From the NCBI GenBank assembly GCA_023078685.1, contig JALGAS010000003.1, positions 3,720,001-3,784,000 on the forward strand: a stretch of 64,000 nt of DNA. Reading direction: 5' to 3'. Shown in pieces: positions 33,933-44,422 of the stretch. The DNA is from Neopestalotiopsis rosae (taxonomy: Eukaryota > Ascomycota > Sordariomycetes > Amphisphaeriales > Sporocadaceae). Each line of letters begins with the position of its first letter. Position 1 is the stretch's first letter. The position numbers were made by a program, and so were the translations under genes. The notes below the pieces were generated by a model. The model did not search any database. It had not been told where the DNA came from and saw only the letters and a list, made by a program, of their open reading frames with translations.

Positions 33933-35308
33933 GCTGCGCCAGTCAATAGTGAAAAGCTTCTTTGGGTCACAGTCCGCTGTGATGGAGTTCAGACGAGCCG
34001 AGTCTGCCTATCCTGGCTTCGACGTTTGGCATACATGTTTGAGTTAAGAAAGCACAATGAATTGAGAACTCCGACTTTTAGCAACACCAATGACAATTGA
34101 GAATAAATTTTGAAGTGGAATATGGCCGGAATATCGAGTCGTCTGCTAGCCACCTGTAAGCTAGGCCTCGTGAACTAACTCCACCCCGCTGAAAAGGTTA
34201 CAGTACCCGGAGCCCGCCGCCAAGCTCTGCAAGGGCGGAGCGGGGAGGTCGATTTTAGCAGTGCAACGCCCTAGGGCTACCTGGCTGCAGGCTACAGCGC
34301 CAGCTTTGGTGCGTGCCCCACAGGCTACAGGTAGTGCACTAGTTGGAAGCAGCATTTAGCACACAAAAACCTCTGATTCGATGTAGTTATATATGCAATC
34401 CTTCAATCGACTATCTCCGCTCGTGGGATCCCCTATCTCTCTGGCAGTCAACGGAGCTGTATCCCTGGAAGTTGCTGGACCCGTATCTCTGCAGGTCAAC
34501 GGATTCGGAATGTAACAGTTGTCAGCTCTTCAGAACCTGGTCCAGAATCTGGTTCCAACCAAAAGGCTGCCTGTGGCGTGCCTCGGTCCACTGTCACCGT
34601 TTAGCCCCAGAATGCAATGAAACCACTGAAACGAGCTCGATCATAGCCGGTTCCGAAAGAATTTGGAATCGAATGAGGAGTGGTGAGATAGTGAAGAGGA
34701 GGGCTGTTACAAGCTCAAGCTGCACCAGTCTCCAGCTATCAACTGGTGGGGATGGCGCCTACTAACGCTGCCACCCCGCATCGGGGAAAATTGAAGATAC
34801 AGCACTAAAACGGACGGTTAGGTATCTACGGCCATCGCAAAAGGCCTTCGCAAACCCAAAACTAAAGCATCTCATTGGCTTCCAACACCATGCCAAGCTT
34901 TTGTCCGTACACCTCCGTTAGAGAATAGTGAAATGTCCCACCAAAGCTTCGTATGATTGGGAACTGAGGACATGGTCGTAAGCTGACCGATGGCTTGCTT
35001 ACCTTTCAGCAATATTGGATGTTGCCCGCACGGAGTGTTGCATCATGGTACGTTAGGTACTTAAGCGAAGGAAAACGTGTTGGCGTGACATGCACGGGCG
35101 CGGCACCAAGTGGCGTGCTGAAATCCTCCTCATCCACAGCCTGTCCCCTGATGTTGGTCGTAGGATTCAAACAAGACCTCAGGTCAACGGGTTCTCGGGT
35201 AGCCTTAGCCTTTGATATACTAGCTAAAGTAGCAACCAAAGTAGTCAATGCTTAAGTGTCGTTCGTCGCTAACACCAAGCATCTTGGACTCTTGGCCCTA
35301 TCATCGCC
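33933..35308. other. Intergenic region with a decayed-looking repeat ORF
   Basis: About 1.4 kb between the dioxygenase and the AflR-like gene. A GC-rich patch lies at about 34180-34330. The only coding-like signal is the 24-bp repeat ORF at 34393-34515 (listed separately). The 140-codon ORF at 34343-34765 overlaps it in another frame and has no domain. Confidence 0.45.
34393..34515 (+). other. Short ORF with three 24-bp tandem repeats, possible gene remnant
   Basis: A 40-codon ORF contains three 8-residue repeats, PISLAVNG, AVSLEVAG and PVSLQVNG, encoded by 24-bp units at 34432, 34456 and 34480. Several differences between units are synonymous (TCT/TCC, GTC/GTT), which suggests past selection on the protein. 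The ORF ends 12 bp after the third unit. The other frame then continues VTVVSSSEPGPESGSNQ, so a one-base shift could have cut a longer Ser-rich protein. No start context or partner is evident. Confidence 0.35.
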
Positions 35309-36655
35309 ATGGCAAATCCATTAATATATCCTGATGGGCAAAAGTTTCGAACTTCATGTGACAAGTGCCTGACATCCAAGGTCAAATGTAGCCAAGACCG
35401 GCCCTCGTGCTGGAGGTGCAGTCAAAGCGGTCAGGACTGCATCTACAGCCCCTTCCGTCGGCTCGGCAGGCCTCCCAAGGGTCCAGGTGCCGAGACGTTC
35501 ACAGTTGCCAACATTTTTGGCCCGACTCCAGATCAGGCCTCTACGACGGTAGATAAGGCTTACCAACATTTTCATGTTTACGATCCACTTGAAATGACTA
35601 GCGGAGACTTTGAGACTCATCTCGACGTCCCACATGTGTCAGAAGCTTTTGGTCCAGAGCTGAATCAAGGAGATATTCAAGACGCACGCACTATTCTGTC
35701 GAAGAATTCTGCCCAGAGGATCTCAAGCTCAGTTGGCTTTTCACGTTTTGCAAATTCTGCGACAGAGGAAAATGAGACTGGATACCAATCAGACATATCT
35801 CGAAAACGGAAATCGGATGTGGCTGTCGGGCTTCAACCCAGACCAAGCCTTTCAAGAGGCCGCAGCGACGACATTCAGCACCCCAAATGCATACCACAAT
35901 CACAAGAGCAACCATTCGCATATCCAAATCAGTGGCATGATGTTTGCCTGGAGCACTTGACCAAACCGCAAAGTGGCTGGTCGCCGCCACGCCGTACTTG
36001 GCGGTCTCCATCGCATGCAACAAGCGAAAGTGAAGAGCACAATGTGGCAGGGAATGCCATGGAACTTGAATCGACTGCTACGGGTGACGCTTGTCACGGT
36101 GGTTGTCATCGGGACCTCTCAGAGCTACTTCAGAGGCTCGGCGAATGCGAAGACATGTTGGCTCTGCCCGTGGACGAGGTTTTAACCCTGTCCAGGGATG
36201 TACAGTTGAAGAGACAAAAGTTCATTCACTGTACAGTCTGCACAGCAAAGTCGAACAACCGAACGAACCTCACTCTGACGATCATGGCGTTCAGAAATAT
36301 CCTGCTGCTTATGGAAAAGCTCTACGACGCCGGAGCGGATTCGCCGTCGCAGTGTCGCAGTGGTGTTAGTAATGGTGACTCGGCGCCACTGCACGACGGG
36401 TACCCTTTGTCGGTTGGGAACTACGTTGTTGATGAGAGCGTGAAAGCGAAATTCCTCGATGAGCTCATCGCTACACATCTCGACAAAATTATGAGCATGC
36501 TCAAGGATCTGAGCCGATCAATCGATCAGTCCTGCAGGGATGTGAACTCGAGGGTCGCTAGGGAGTTTATGTCAGATGCACAACACCGAGCCGCGCTACT
36601 GCGCAAGAGACTACTTCTCTGTCCTTGCAAAGATTACCCGTCTCCAGTTTTCTAG
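35309..36655 (+). CDS. AflR-like Zn2Cys6 transcription factor
   Basis: 448-residue intronless regulator. The DNA-binding domain is at the N-terminus: six cysteines from CDKC to DCIYS with the spacing C-x2-C-x6-C-x5-C-x2-C-x6-C, followed by a basic proline-containing linker (RRLGRPPKG). The middle is low-complexity and Ser/Gln-rich. The C-terminal half resembles the AflR domain: HRDLSELLQRLGECEDML, a Cys pair in HCTVCTAKSN, and LTIMAFRNILLLMEKL. AflR-type proteins activate the genes of their own polyketide cluster in the nucleus. Its position a few kb from the PKS/dioxygenase promoter makes it the most likely pathway-specific activator, probably acting on CGG-containing sites such as the phased repeats at 31589-31651. 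That link is inference. Confidence 0.9.
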   Translation: MANPLIYPDGQKFRTSCDKCLTSKVKCSQDRPSCWRCSQSGQDCIYSPFRRLGRPPKGPGAETFTVANIFGPTPDQASTTVDKAYQHFHVYDPLEMTSGDFETHLDVPHVSEAFGPELNQGDIQDARTILSKNSAQRISSSVGFSRFANSATEENETGYQSDISRKRKSDVAVGLQPRPSLSRGRSDDIQHPKCIPQSQEQPFAYPNQWHDVCLEHLTKPQSGWSPPRRTWRSPSHATSESEEHNVAGNAMELESTATGDACHGGCHRDLSELLQRLGECEDMLALPVDEVLTLSRDVQLKRQKFIHCTVCTAKSNNRTNLTLTIMAFRNILLLMEKLYDAGADSPSQCRSGVSNGDSAPLHDGYPLSVGNYVVDESVKAKFLDELIATHLDKIMSMLKDLSRSIDQSCRDVNSRVAREFMSDAQHRAALLRKRLLLCPCKDYPSPVF

Positions 36656-37806
36656 ACCAAACAAACGGGCGACGTCTCTCAAATCTACCAAGATTGATGT
36701 TCATGATGATGATGGAACAACATCATTACGGCTGCACTCTTGCTCTAATGTCTTTTTTTTCTCATTGATGTTTCTGTTACAACTACGACTAGAGTACACT
36801 CAAGATGCTTCATACAGCAATAGATACACTATACATCAGAATATTGAAACGACAGAAAGAACTCCATTATTCAAATGCCTAGATGCCTAGTACTTGTTCT
36901 AGAGGCTGCGGAACAATTTGAGCTGGTGCGCATAATAGGCCTTTTCTCGGTGGGCGTGGCTTTCACCGATCACCACTGGTCACTCAGCTACCACCAGTTC
37001 CTTCACGGGGTCAATTTTAAAAATGTCTTATCAACCATTGAAAATTTCCAGACTGTTTTGGATGTAGAATGTGTATTCGTGAATACACGCACTGTTTTGG
37101 CTGCAGCTACTTCTTTTAGACCTTGGGACGAATGAGCATACTCATTCCGATTCAGCGTACGTAACTCTCTGAGCCCCGTCCAGCCCCGTCTGTATTACGA
37201 ATTTCTTTAGAGACCAATGAACTCACACTCAAGGATGAAAAGATAACGATAGACGTGATATTTGACTCGGTCAATGAAATACTGCTGACTGTTCTGCACA
37301 GCTCGCATCAAATCAGCCCACATTCGTACCTACATCGTCGCTCGAACAGATCCTGCCTGATAAGATAGCCGGATCCTTTCAACATGCATCATCCTTAAAT
37401 CTTTATCTGGTACCGACTTGTCACTCTGGACTTATCGTGGGAGTGATCGGGCAATTTCTCAGCGGAAGTATATCAGGGAGGAAGAAGGATTTTCGGAAGG
37501 CCACTCGGGCCTTTATGGATGTATTGACCGTCGGGTAATACGAATTTCCTTATTCGACAAAATCGGCCGAGAATGCTATTATTTGCGTTTGTCTCAAGGT
37601 TTCCCTCTCAAGTACGGAAAACAAATCATTAACAACACCATTATTGGGATGAGAATCGGTACAAGACCATTGAGGTTCAAGCTTAGCGGCGCTTCAGAAT
37701 AGAAAGTCTCAATCATACTAAAGCTGACCACGGCTCCCTATTGATCGTGTGAAAAGTTTCGTGGCATGTTCACGTTGTGGTGATCCCCCGTCCATTGCTA
37801 GACAAC
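36656..37806. other. Intergenic region upstream of the acyltransferase
   Basis: About 1.15 kb. Small ORFs at 36875-37135 and 37418-37702 start at non-canonical positions or lack any domain. The ORF at 37749-38105 overlaps the acyltransferase in another frame. No gene is supported. Confidence 0.45.
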
Positions 37807-39097
37807 ATGACACAACCTTTCGGAGCACTTGCGCTCCAGCTAGTCTTGACCGTCGTCGTGACCGGGTTCACCAAAGGCACATCGAAATGGCGCGCGATGG
37901 CACTGATACCAATGATATTTGCCATCTTCTACTACGTCAATACAGCAGTATCAATCGTGAACAACTTCCAGGCCAATTTTGGTGGCGCCCAAGCTGTTCT
38001 GGCTTTTTACCAGTATCTAGATGTGGCCCTGATCAACAAATGGGACTTTCGTCACGGTGGCCCGCTGCCATCGCATCTTCCCGAAAAGTCTGTACAAATA
38101 TCTGACGAGAATGGTGGCACAATTTGGCAACGACTCAACTTTGGGGTTCTTGCTACCGCATCTTTTCGAAAGTGCGGCACGCCCTTTGAGACGCGTGGAG
38201 TACGACAGTTTAGCCAAGACGAGCCGGCATACGTTCCCACAACAACAAGATTTCTCATCAGGGCTTTTGTCAACTTTGTTGCCGGCTATCTCCTTCTTGA
38301 TGCGCTGACCTCATTTGGCGACGCGCAGCAAACATCGGAGCTCTTCGCGTACGACAAGATTCCAATCTTCAAGCGCCTGGGTGACATTTCCCTCTCGGAT
38401 GTCATGGAAAGGATCCTGTGCACCGTGATCTTTTGGCTTGTCCTATTTCTTGTCCTCAACACATTTATGGCATTGGCCTCGATCATTACCGTTGTCTTTG
38501 GCATGGCAGATATCTCGTGGTGGAAGCCGGCGTTCAATTTCCATCATGGTTTTCCATATACAGTGCGTAGGTTTTGGAGGTAAGAGAAGAAACTTGAATA
38601 CCAGTTGTTGGCTCGAGCAGCTTTCTGACAACAAATTTTCCTCAACCAGTCACTTTTGGCATTTGATTGTCAAAGACCGCATCCACGAACCAGCTGCATT
38701 CCTAGCCGAAAAGGTGTTCAAATGGCAGCGCGGCTCGCTCACCCGGCGATACGGGATCATGTTCTTAACTTTTACCTTTTCCATGGCTTTCCACGGAGTG
38801 GCAGACATAGCTGCGGGCATTCCGTGGTCGAAAACTGGTACGCCGAGCTTCTTCCTCGTCCAGGTTCCGGCGATCATGTTGGAGGATTTCGTGCAGCACA
38901 TTTTTGTGCCGCAGGCCGGCAGCCAGCTGGCGCCACCGACATTCCTGTCCTGGCGCAAGATGGCAGGGCGGCTTTGGGTTTTTGTCTTTCTTGTCTGGAC
39001 AACCCCGTCGTTGGCGTACCCCATGAACCTGCAGAATGGCGATGGGCTGATTGTGCCTTTCAGCCTCCTGCGTTGGGCTCAGGAGCGATCAGCTTAG
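37807..39097 (+). CDS. MBOAT / wax-synthase-like membrane acyltransferase
   Basis: 406-residue integral membrane protein with one 70-nt intron (38580-38649, phase 2). The exons sum to exactly 407 codons with the stop. The N-terminal helices (FGALALQLVLTVVVTGF, MALIPMIFAIFYYVNTAVSIV) are followed by a soluble loop. The diagnostic part is FPYTVRRFWSHFWHLIVKDRI, matching the FW-x2-FWH motif of this family, and the conserved active-site His lies in FSMAFHGVADIAAG. Fungal members acylate alcohols, including acetylation of terpenoid and meroterpenoid hydroxyls (pyripyropene-type acetyltransferases). In this cluster it would O-acylate a late intermediate. The ATG at 37807 is chosen because the open frame before it has no ATG. 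The acyl donor is unknown. Confidence 0.85.
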
Positions 39098-39575
39098 TGT
39101 ATGTACATGATCTAGCTGGAAGCGTAAATGCGCCTGACATGGAGGATTTGATCCGTACATAATCAATGGCCCGACAAGCCATAGCTTTGTATAGTTGATA
39201 GATGAAGAGAAAAAGTCACCGAGCACCAATTATATCAGAGAGTTGAGGGTGTGTATTAAAAACGTGCTTTGTTCATCTGAACGCCTCATATTCGGTTTAT
39301 CACACCCCCTCTATCCACTGTGCCGTAGCTGCAGCGTAGTGTCTTATTACGGGGCGGCGGGGGAAGGTACAGGGGGCTCAAGGATCAGCCACAATCTTGC
39401 TGGTCAGCAGCCCAGCTGAGCGCCTGCATCTTGTAAGAAATGGAGGGGTCAGGGTTCTGTTTGTTTCCTTACCACTTGGACATGCAACGCATGAGCCGAA
39501 CTATCATTCTTTCGCTACTTGATTTCTGCAGACCTTCTCATGAGCTCATTCTCCGTCATCTCGCCCCTCGCCTAG
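39098..39575. other. Intergenic region
   Basis: About 480 bp between the acyltransferase and the second regulator, both on the plus strand. A short GC-rich patch at about 39350-39380 stands out. No gene seen. Confidence 0.5.
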
Positions 39576-41978
39576 ATGGAGTCGGAATTCACAAACCTTG
39601 GCCCAAGCACATTTGTAGACGGAAGGTCGCGCATGTCTGGACGCAAGGGCCCGCGGCGGCGCGAGGCACTGTCCTGCTCAGAGTGCCGTCTGCGCAAGGG
39701 CCGCTGCGATCGCGCACTACCATGCCAGCCATGCCAGGCTCGAGGGCTCACCTGCAGCTATACGCCTGCCAAGAAGAATGTATTACAGGTAGTCTCACAA
39801 TCTCCGGTCGTTGCCCGTGCGAGCAGACTGATCGCTCAGTCGACAAGCACGTCGTTCTCTGAAGCGTCGGGGACCACCGCTCACAGTCCAATATCCAACT
39901 CCCCATCTTCCACCGTGGTGGTCAGTCCAAGCTCTTCCCAGCAGCTGGCCCAAAGGCCAGAACCTAATAAAGGCAGCTTATTTCGAGGTTCCGGTCTTTC
40001 CACACGGCTCATGGGAGTCAGTAATTGGATGGCCCCTGCAAACGATATGCCAATCATCAAAGCGCTGCTCGATCGAAGTAGCCGGTTCGAATCATGCAAG
40101 ACGGGAATTGCTGATCTTCAGGCGTTGTTCGATGATCAAGCCCTGCAGTCTTCTGGCCACTCGCGTGTTCCATGCAGATACAATGCCCAAACTCTTCGCG
40201 CATTGCTTCCGCAAAGGCAGACATGCGAGAAATGGATAGCGCATTACAATCGGACATATGGGCGCATTTACAGCATTATGGACCCGTCGGCCCTTGTGTC
40301 AGATTTGGATCGCATCTTTTCGCCTTCACTGATAAGCGATGAACCAGTGCACGTCCTTCGGGTGATGCTCGTTGCGGCCATTGGATCGTGGCATGTTGAT
40401 ACGGCGCGTGACGCAGCGCGAGGTCTTGTACGCCAGGCAGAGGACTGCATTTATCATTCTACACAATTCCAGGTATGTCTTCCCCAAGTGATTTTGGCGT
40501 GACAACTCCGGTGTCGATTTGCGAAGAGAGGTCTATGAGAAGCCAATATGACAATCGCTGACGCGTCATTTCGCATCTTGAAGAAACCTTGTGTTGGCGT
40601 TGTGCAAACATTACTTCTCCTAATGCTCATGAAGACAATCATGGCCTCTGAATCTGATCGAATCCATGACCTTTTGGCCCTCCGCGGCTTGACCCATCAA
40701 ATTGTCATCAGCATGGGACTACACCGTGATCCAATCTACTTCACCAATGTGACGCCATATTATGCCGAGGTACGCCGGCGTCTTTGGTCATGCTACGTGC
40801 GTCTCGACCTAGATTATTGCTTCCGAAGCGGAACGCCATTGACCCTTCGTCACGAAGACAGTGATTGTCCTTTACCAACCTTGATGAGCTTAGCTTCATA
40901 CGAAGGCCACCCAGAGTCACGATGGAACTCCAACGACCTTGTCGCAGAAGATGACCAGTTTGGTCTGGCGATGGCAAAACTAGCAGTGGTCATTGTACCT
41001 GCGATACAAGCTTTCGGTTCCCCATCTCCACGTGCCTTGTTCGATGTAGAGGGTCGCGTCCGTTCTTCTTTAGATAAGATAGTGTCTGAACTGCCCGAGA
41101 AGCTGCGAGTTGGGCATCCAACGGCGGACTATACACAGTTTCTCCAGCAGACCATAATTGCCATCAGCACCCAGAGCGTCAAATTGAGCTTTGCTTTGGC
41201 CCTCATTCTGGGACACCCGCCAGGTGCTGACACGCCGTCTCGGGAACTTTTATTGGATACTTGGGATCAAGCACTATGTATTCTCCAGCACTTCCAAGCA
41301 GTCTGTCAAAATCCGCCGCACAACGAACCTGAGCTGGTTAATGTTGCTTACCACGTCCTATGGACTGACGCCTGCCGGGCGGCCCTCGCTGCCTGTCTGA
41401 TTATCAATCATATGAAAGATGCACATCTCCGTCATACAGACCAGCCAAAGTCTAGGCCCTCTCCTACAATAATAGCTCTGCAACAGCTTCTCTTTCAATA
41501 CGCACAGTCTCTGGACCAGTTCTTCGAAGTAAACTCTCACAAGGGAATCACTGCAGCGGAGACTCGGGTGCTTTTTGCAGTCCTCGTCACGATGACAAAA
41601 GATGCCGATATGGACTCGAGTGGGCGCAATAGAGAAGAGACCTTGACCGCAGCTTGCGTCACCGCAGCAGAGAAAGCGATTGCCGATATCAAACAGAAGC
41701 TTGACGCTGGAGGCCAGCGACTGATTGTGTTCCCAGAGGAACACATGTTGTCAGGGATTTTCTCAAGACAGGATTTGCCCCCTTCACCGTTCTCATGGCC
41801 CGAGGGATCTGTGTCTCTGGAAGAACCAGACATCAGCATGAATATCAACAATTCTGCTGGCTTTATTCTTGACAGCGGATACGAATCATCCATGACAAAC
41901 GGTCTGGGCTTTGACTTTTCGACTTCTCTGTTCCAAAAAGCGACAAACGATAATCTTTATTTGGACGAATTTCCTTAA
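39576..41978 (+). CDS. Zn2Cys6 transcription factor with fungal-specific TF domain
   Basis: 763-residue regulator with one 111-nt intron (40473-40583, phase 0). The binuclear zinc cluster runs from CSECRLRKGRCDR to LTCSY (residues about 34-61) after a basic stretch (GRKGPRRREA). The large regulatory domain follows: VGVVQTLLLLMLMKTIMAS, GLTHQIVISMGLHRDP and AEVRRRLWSCYVRLDLDYC are the typical conserved core of the fungal_trans domain. It ends in an acidic, Phe-rich tail that may activate transcription. The second intron end was placed where KPCVGVVQT restores the conserved helix; the nearer ATG at 40548 would leave an implausible insert. It lies between the acyltransferase and the MFS gene, so it may control either the cluster or export. 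Confidence 0.88.
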
Positions 41979-42264
41979 CATCTTGAAGATATATCCATAT
42001 TCTATAGAAGAAGTTACCTGTCAAAATGAGGCTCTAATAATATGACCACGCTAATTTCGAACGTGTCACTACCTACTCTAGCGCTGCAATCGCCAGATAC
42101 CTCCACGGATAGCGGAACATCATAACATTCCACCCAGCCTCTATTTTCACCAACCATGTTATATCTATTATCAATTTTGATCCTGACGACTCAACTCTGA
42201 ATACAATATTCTTTGGCACCGAGTCAAATAATCCGAAACTTTTTTTTTTTTTTCAACTTGTTGT

Positions 42265-43665
42265 TCAGCCTTTTGTCAGCTTAAACCCGACCTTCATGGT
42301 GCGGACTACTGCAAGTAGAGCACTTCCAAGTATGACACAAGCACCAGAGAATGCTAATGCTCCAGAAAAGTCTTGATGAGTCGTGGTCGATTGATGGTCG
42401 AGAATGGCCCCAGCCACGGGTGTTCCGACCAGAAGACCTAGTCCAGCGAATGACAACGTCATGCCAAGGTTTGTGCCGATCATAGAAAGATCAGGCAGGA
42501 GGAAGGGCACAGTAGCTGGCAAGACTGCCTGTATTGACCCGCTAAAGAAGCCGAAGAGGACTGCTACGGCTATGAGAGCACCCTGTGTCTTGACCTTGAT
42601 CCATGCGAGCATGATGACTCCAGAGAGGAGTACGGAAGGGACCATGATCGCGAGCGTGCCAGTCTTATCGGCAATAGCGCCAGGGAACAGCCGCCCTGGG
42701 ATAGATGCGGCATTCATGATGATGATCATGTACGAAGCGAGATTCGGAGCAACACCGATGCTGAGAGCATATGCCTCGACGTAGAAGAAAGGGACATAGA
42801 GGCCTATTAAGGTGAAGAAAACGGCGGCCAGCCAGCCGAGGAAGATCTTGTTCCCTAGCTCCTTGGTGTTGATGAGGGGGCCCGACTTGCGCGGCGGGAG
42901 CCGTGGCTTCATAACGGCGACGGAAACGCTCAGCGTGCCCAGCATGATGAAGGCCATAACCCGCACCGCCCAGCGGAAACCAATCTGATCGATGAGCCTC
43001 TTTAAGACGATTGGGTATATGATACCACCGACACTGCTTCCACAGGCGGATACACCCATGGCCAAAGATCGCCTCGTCGAAAAGTATGTACCGACAATGG
43101 CTACGCTAGGCATAAACGCCATGGCTGCTCCTATACCGACCATCACACCCTGGGCGAGAATGACATGCCAGTACTGGCTAGAAATGGATGTCACTGGAAG
43201 ATGGATAATTAGCTTTGCCAAGAAGCATCACAAGTGTACGGATGCAGTTGACTTACACATCATGCCAAGAACTTCGAGCAGCACCCCAATTGTGACATCC
43301 GAATAGAAATATCCAGCATCGAGGGCACGACCGCACAAAACGCCTCCAATGAGCATGAGAAATGCCTGGAGCGATCCAATCCATGATATTGCCGATTCGC
43401 TCGAGCTGCTGAGGAAGCCGGTGGAGTACTCGGCCTGGAAGATGCCAAAGGTGTTCAAGAGGCCCCAAGTGTTGATGTTCAGAAAGAAGGCGCCAAGAAC
43501 CTGAAGCCAGGCGCGGGTGCCGCCATTGGGTGGTGGAAGGGGTCCGCCCGCTGGAGGAGCGGCCGGAGCTGGGAGTCGAGAGCTGGTCTCTTTCTCTGAC
43601 GCAGAGGATGAGGCCCTCTCTGCTGGGGTCAATACGCCGTTCTTCTGGAGATCGGGCACTGCCAT
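42265..43665 (-). CDS. MFS transporter, monocarboxylate-transporter-like
   Basis: 445-residue membrane transporter with one 62-nt intron (43194-43256). The N-terminal tail is Pro/Ala/Ser-rich, followed by GGTRAWLQVLGAFFLNINTWGLLNTFGIFQAEY, the hallmark start of fungal MCT-type MFS proteins. Further helices include GGVLCGRALDAGYF, ISSQYWHVILAQGVMVGIGAAMAFMPSVAIVGTYF and FSTRRSLAMGVSACGSSVGGIIYP, the conserved helix-4/5 block. Twelve helices in all can be counted. The start codon at 43663-43665 follows an upstream extension with no family match. Proteins of this family move small acids or export metabolites across the plasma membrane. Placed among regulators, acyltransferase and P450, it may export the cluster product. 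A 14-nt T run (42240-42253) lies just past its stop. Confidence 0.88.
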
Positions 43666-44422
43666 GTTTGCCAAAAGCGTGAAACTCTCGATATTCGAAC
43701 GAAATATACTATGGTACGAAATAATTTGACTTGGACGATTTGAAAATTCAATCACAGACTTTTGGAAGCGCTGTGACAATGGTAGAAGTAACCACCAGGG
43801 CCTAGATGAATGATCGTAAAGCAGAAGTGATAAAATCCGAATGGCGACAACTCCGATCTCGACATCACACGCGGAAATATCGCCCAGCGCCTCTAAACTA
43901 AGATCCTACCGATATAACAGGCTAAGAACATGCCACCCTTGCTTATGTGGCGCGCCGCGTGCCGTTCCTATCCCCGCGGTGTTAAACTTCCCGATTGGGT
44001 AATATAAGTGCGCGGTGGTTTGATCGCGGAGATAAATGTCTGAGCCGCATGGAATGCGGCTGACCCCTGCATCAGCTCACCGAAAGCAGATAGCGGGGTG
44101 TATGTAAAGAAAAGAAAAATTGAGAAGATATTTACAGCCCCCAATAGGCGCATGTGCTTCGGGCGATAATTTGCATCGGGCACTTTCTTATCGTTCGATG
44201 ATGGCCTCAAGGCGGATAAGTAGCCGCGGGTGATTACTCTAGCGCAGCTCGGGTACGATCTTTTGATAACACAACCTTTGGAAAGTTCTTGCGGCTTGTA
44301 AGACATCAGGGTAATTTATGTCAGGGAATTGATCTACTATGTGGGAGGTTAAATCAGATGAAGAATAACAAAAGTCACAATTGCAGCATCTATTCATTGA
44401 TCTCCATCTCATCTTAGCATTC
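43666..44422. promoter_or_regulatory. Divergent promoter region, MFS / P450
   Basis: About 0.75 kb between divergently transcribed transporter and P450 genes, so it should hold both promoters. No repeat or coding signal is apparent. Confidence 0.45.

Noticed and set aside
34343..34765. 140-codon ORF overlapping the 24-bp repeats
   Set aside because: It reads the repeats in another frame with Trp/Leu/Ser-rich content and lacks a domain. The frame with regular 8-residue repeats is more convincing.
40548..40583. Start of a separate gene at the ATG at 40548 in the second regulator
   Set aside because: Splicing 40473-40583 joins the zinc-finger ORF to the regulatory domain in phase and restores the conserved helix, so one gene is more likely than two.
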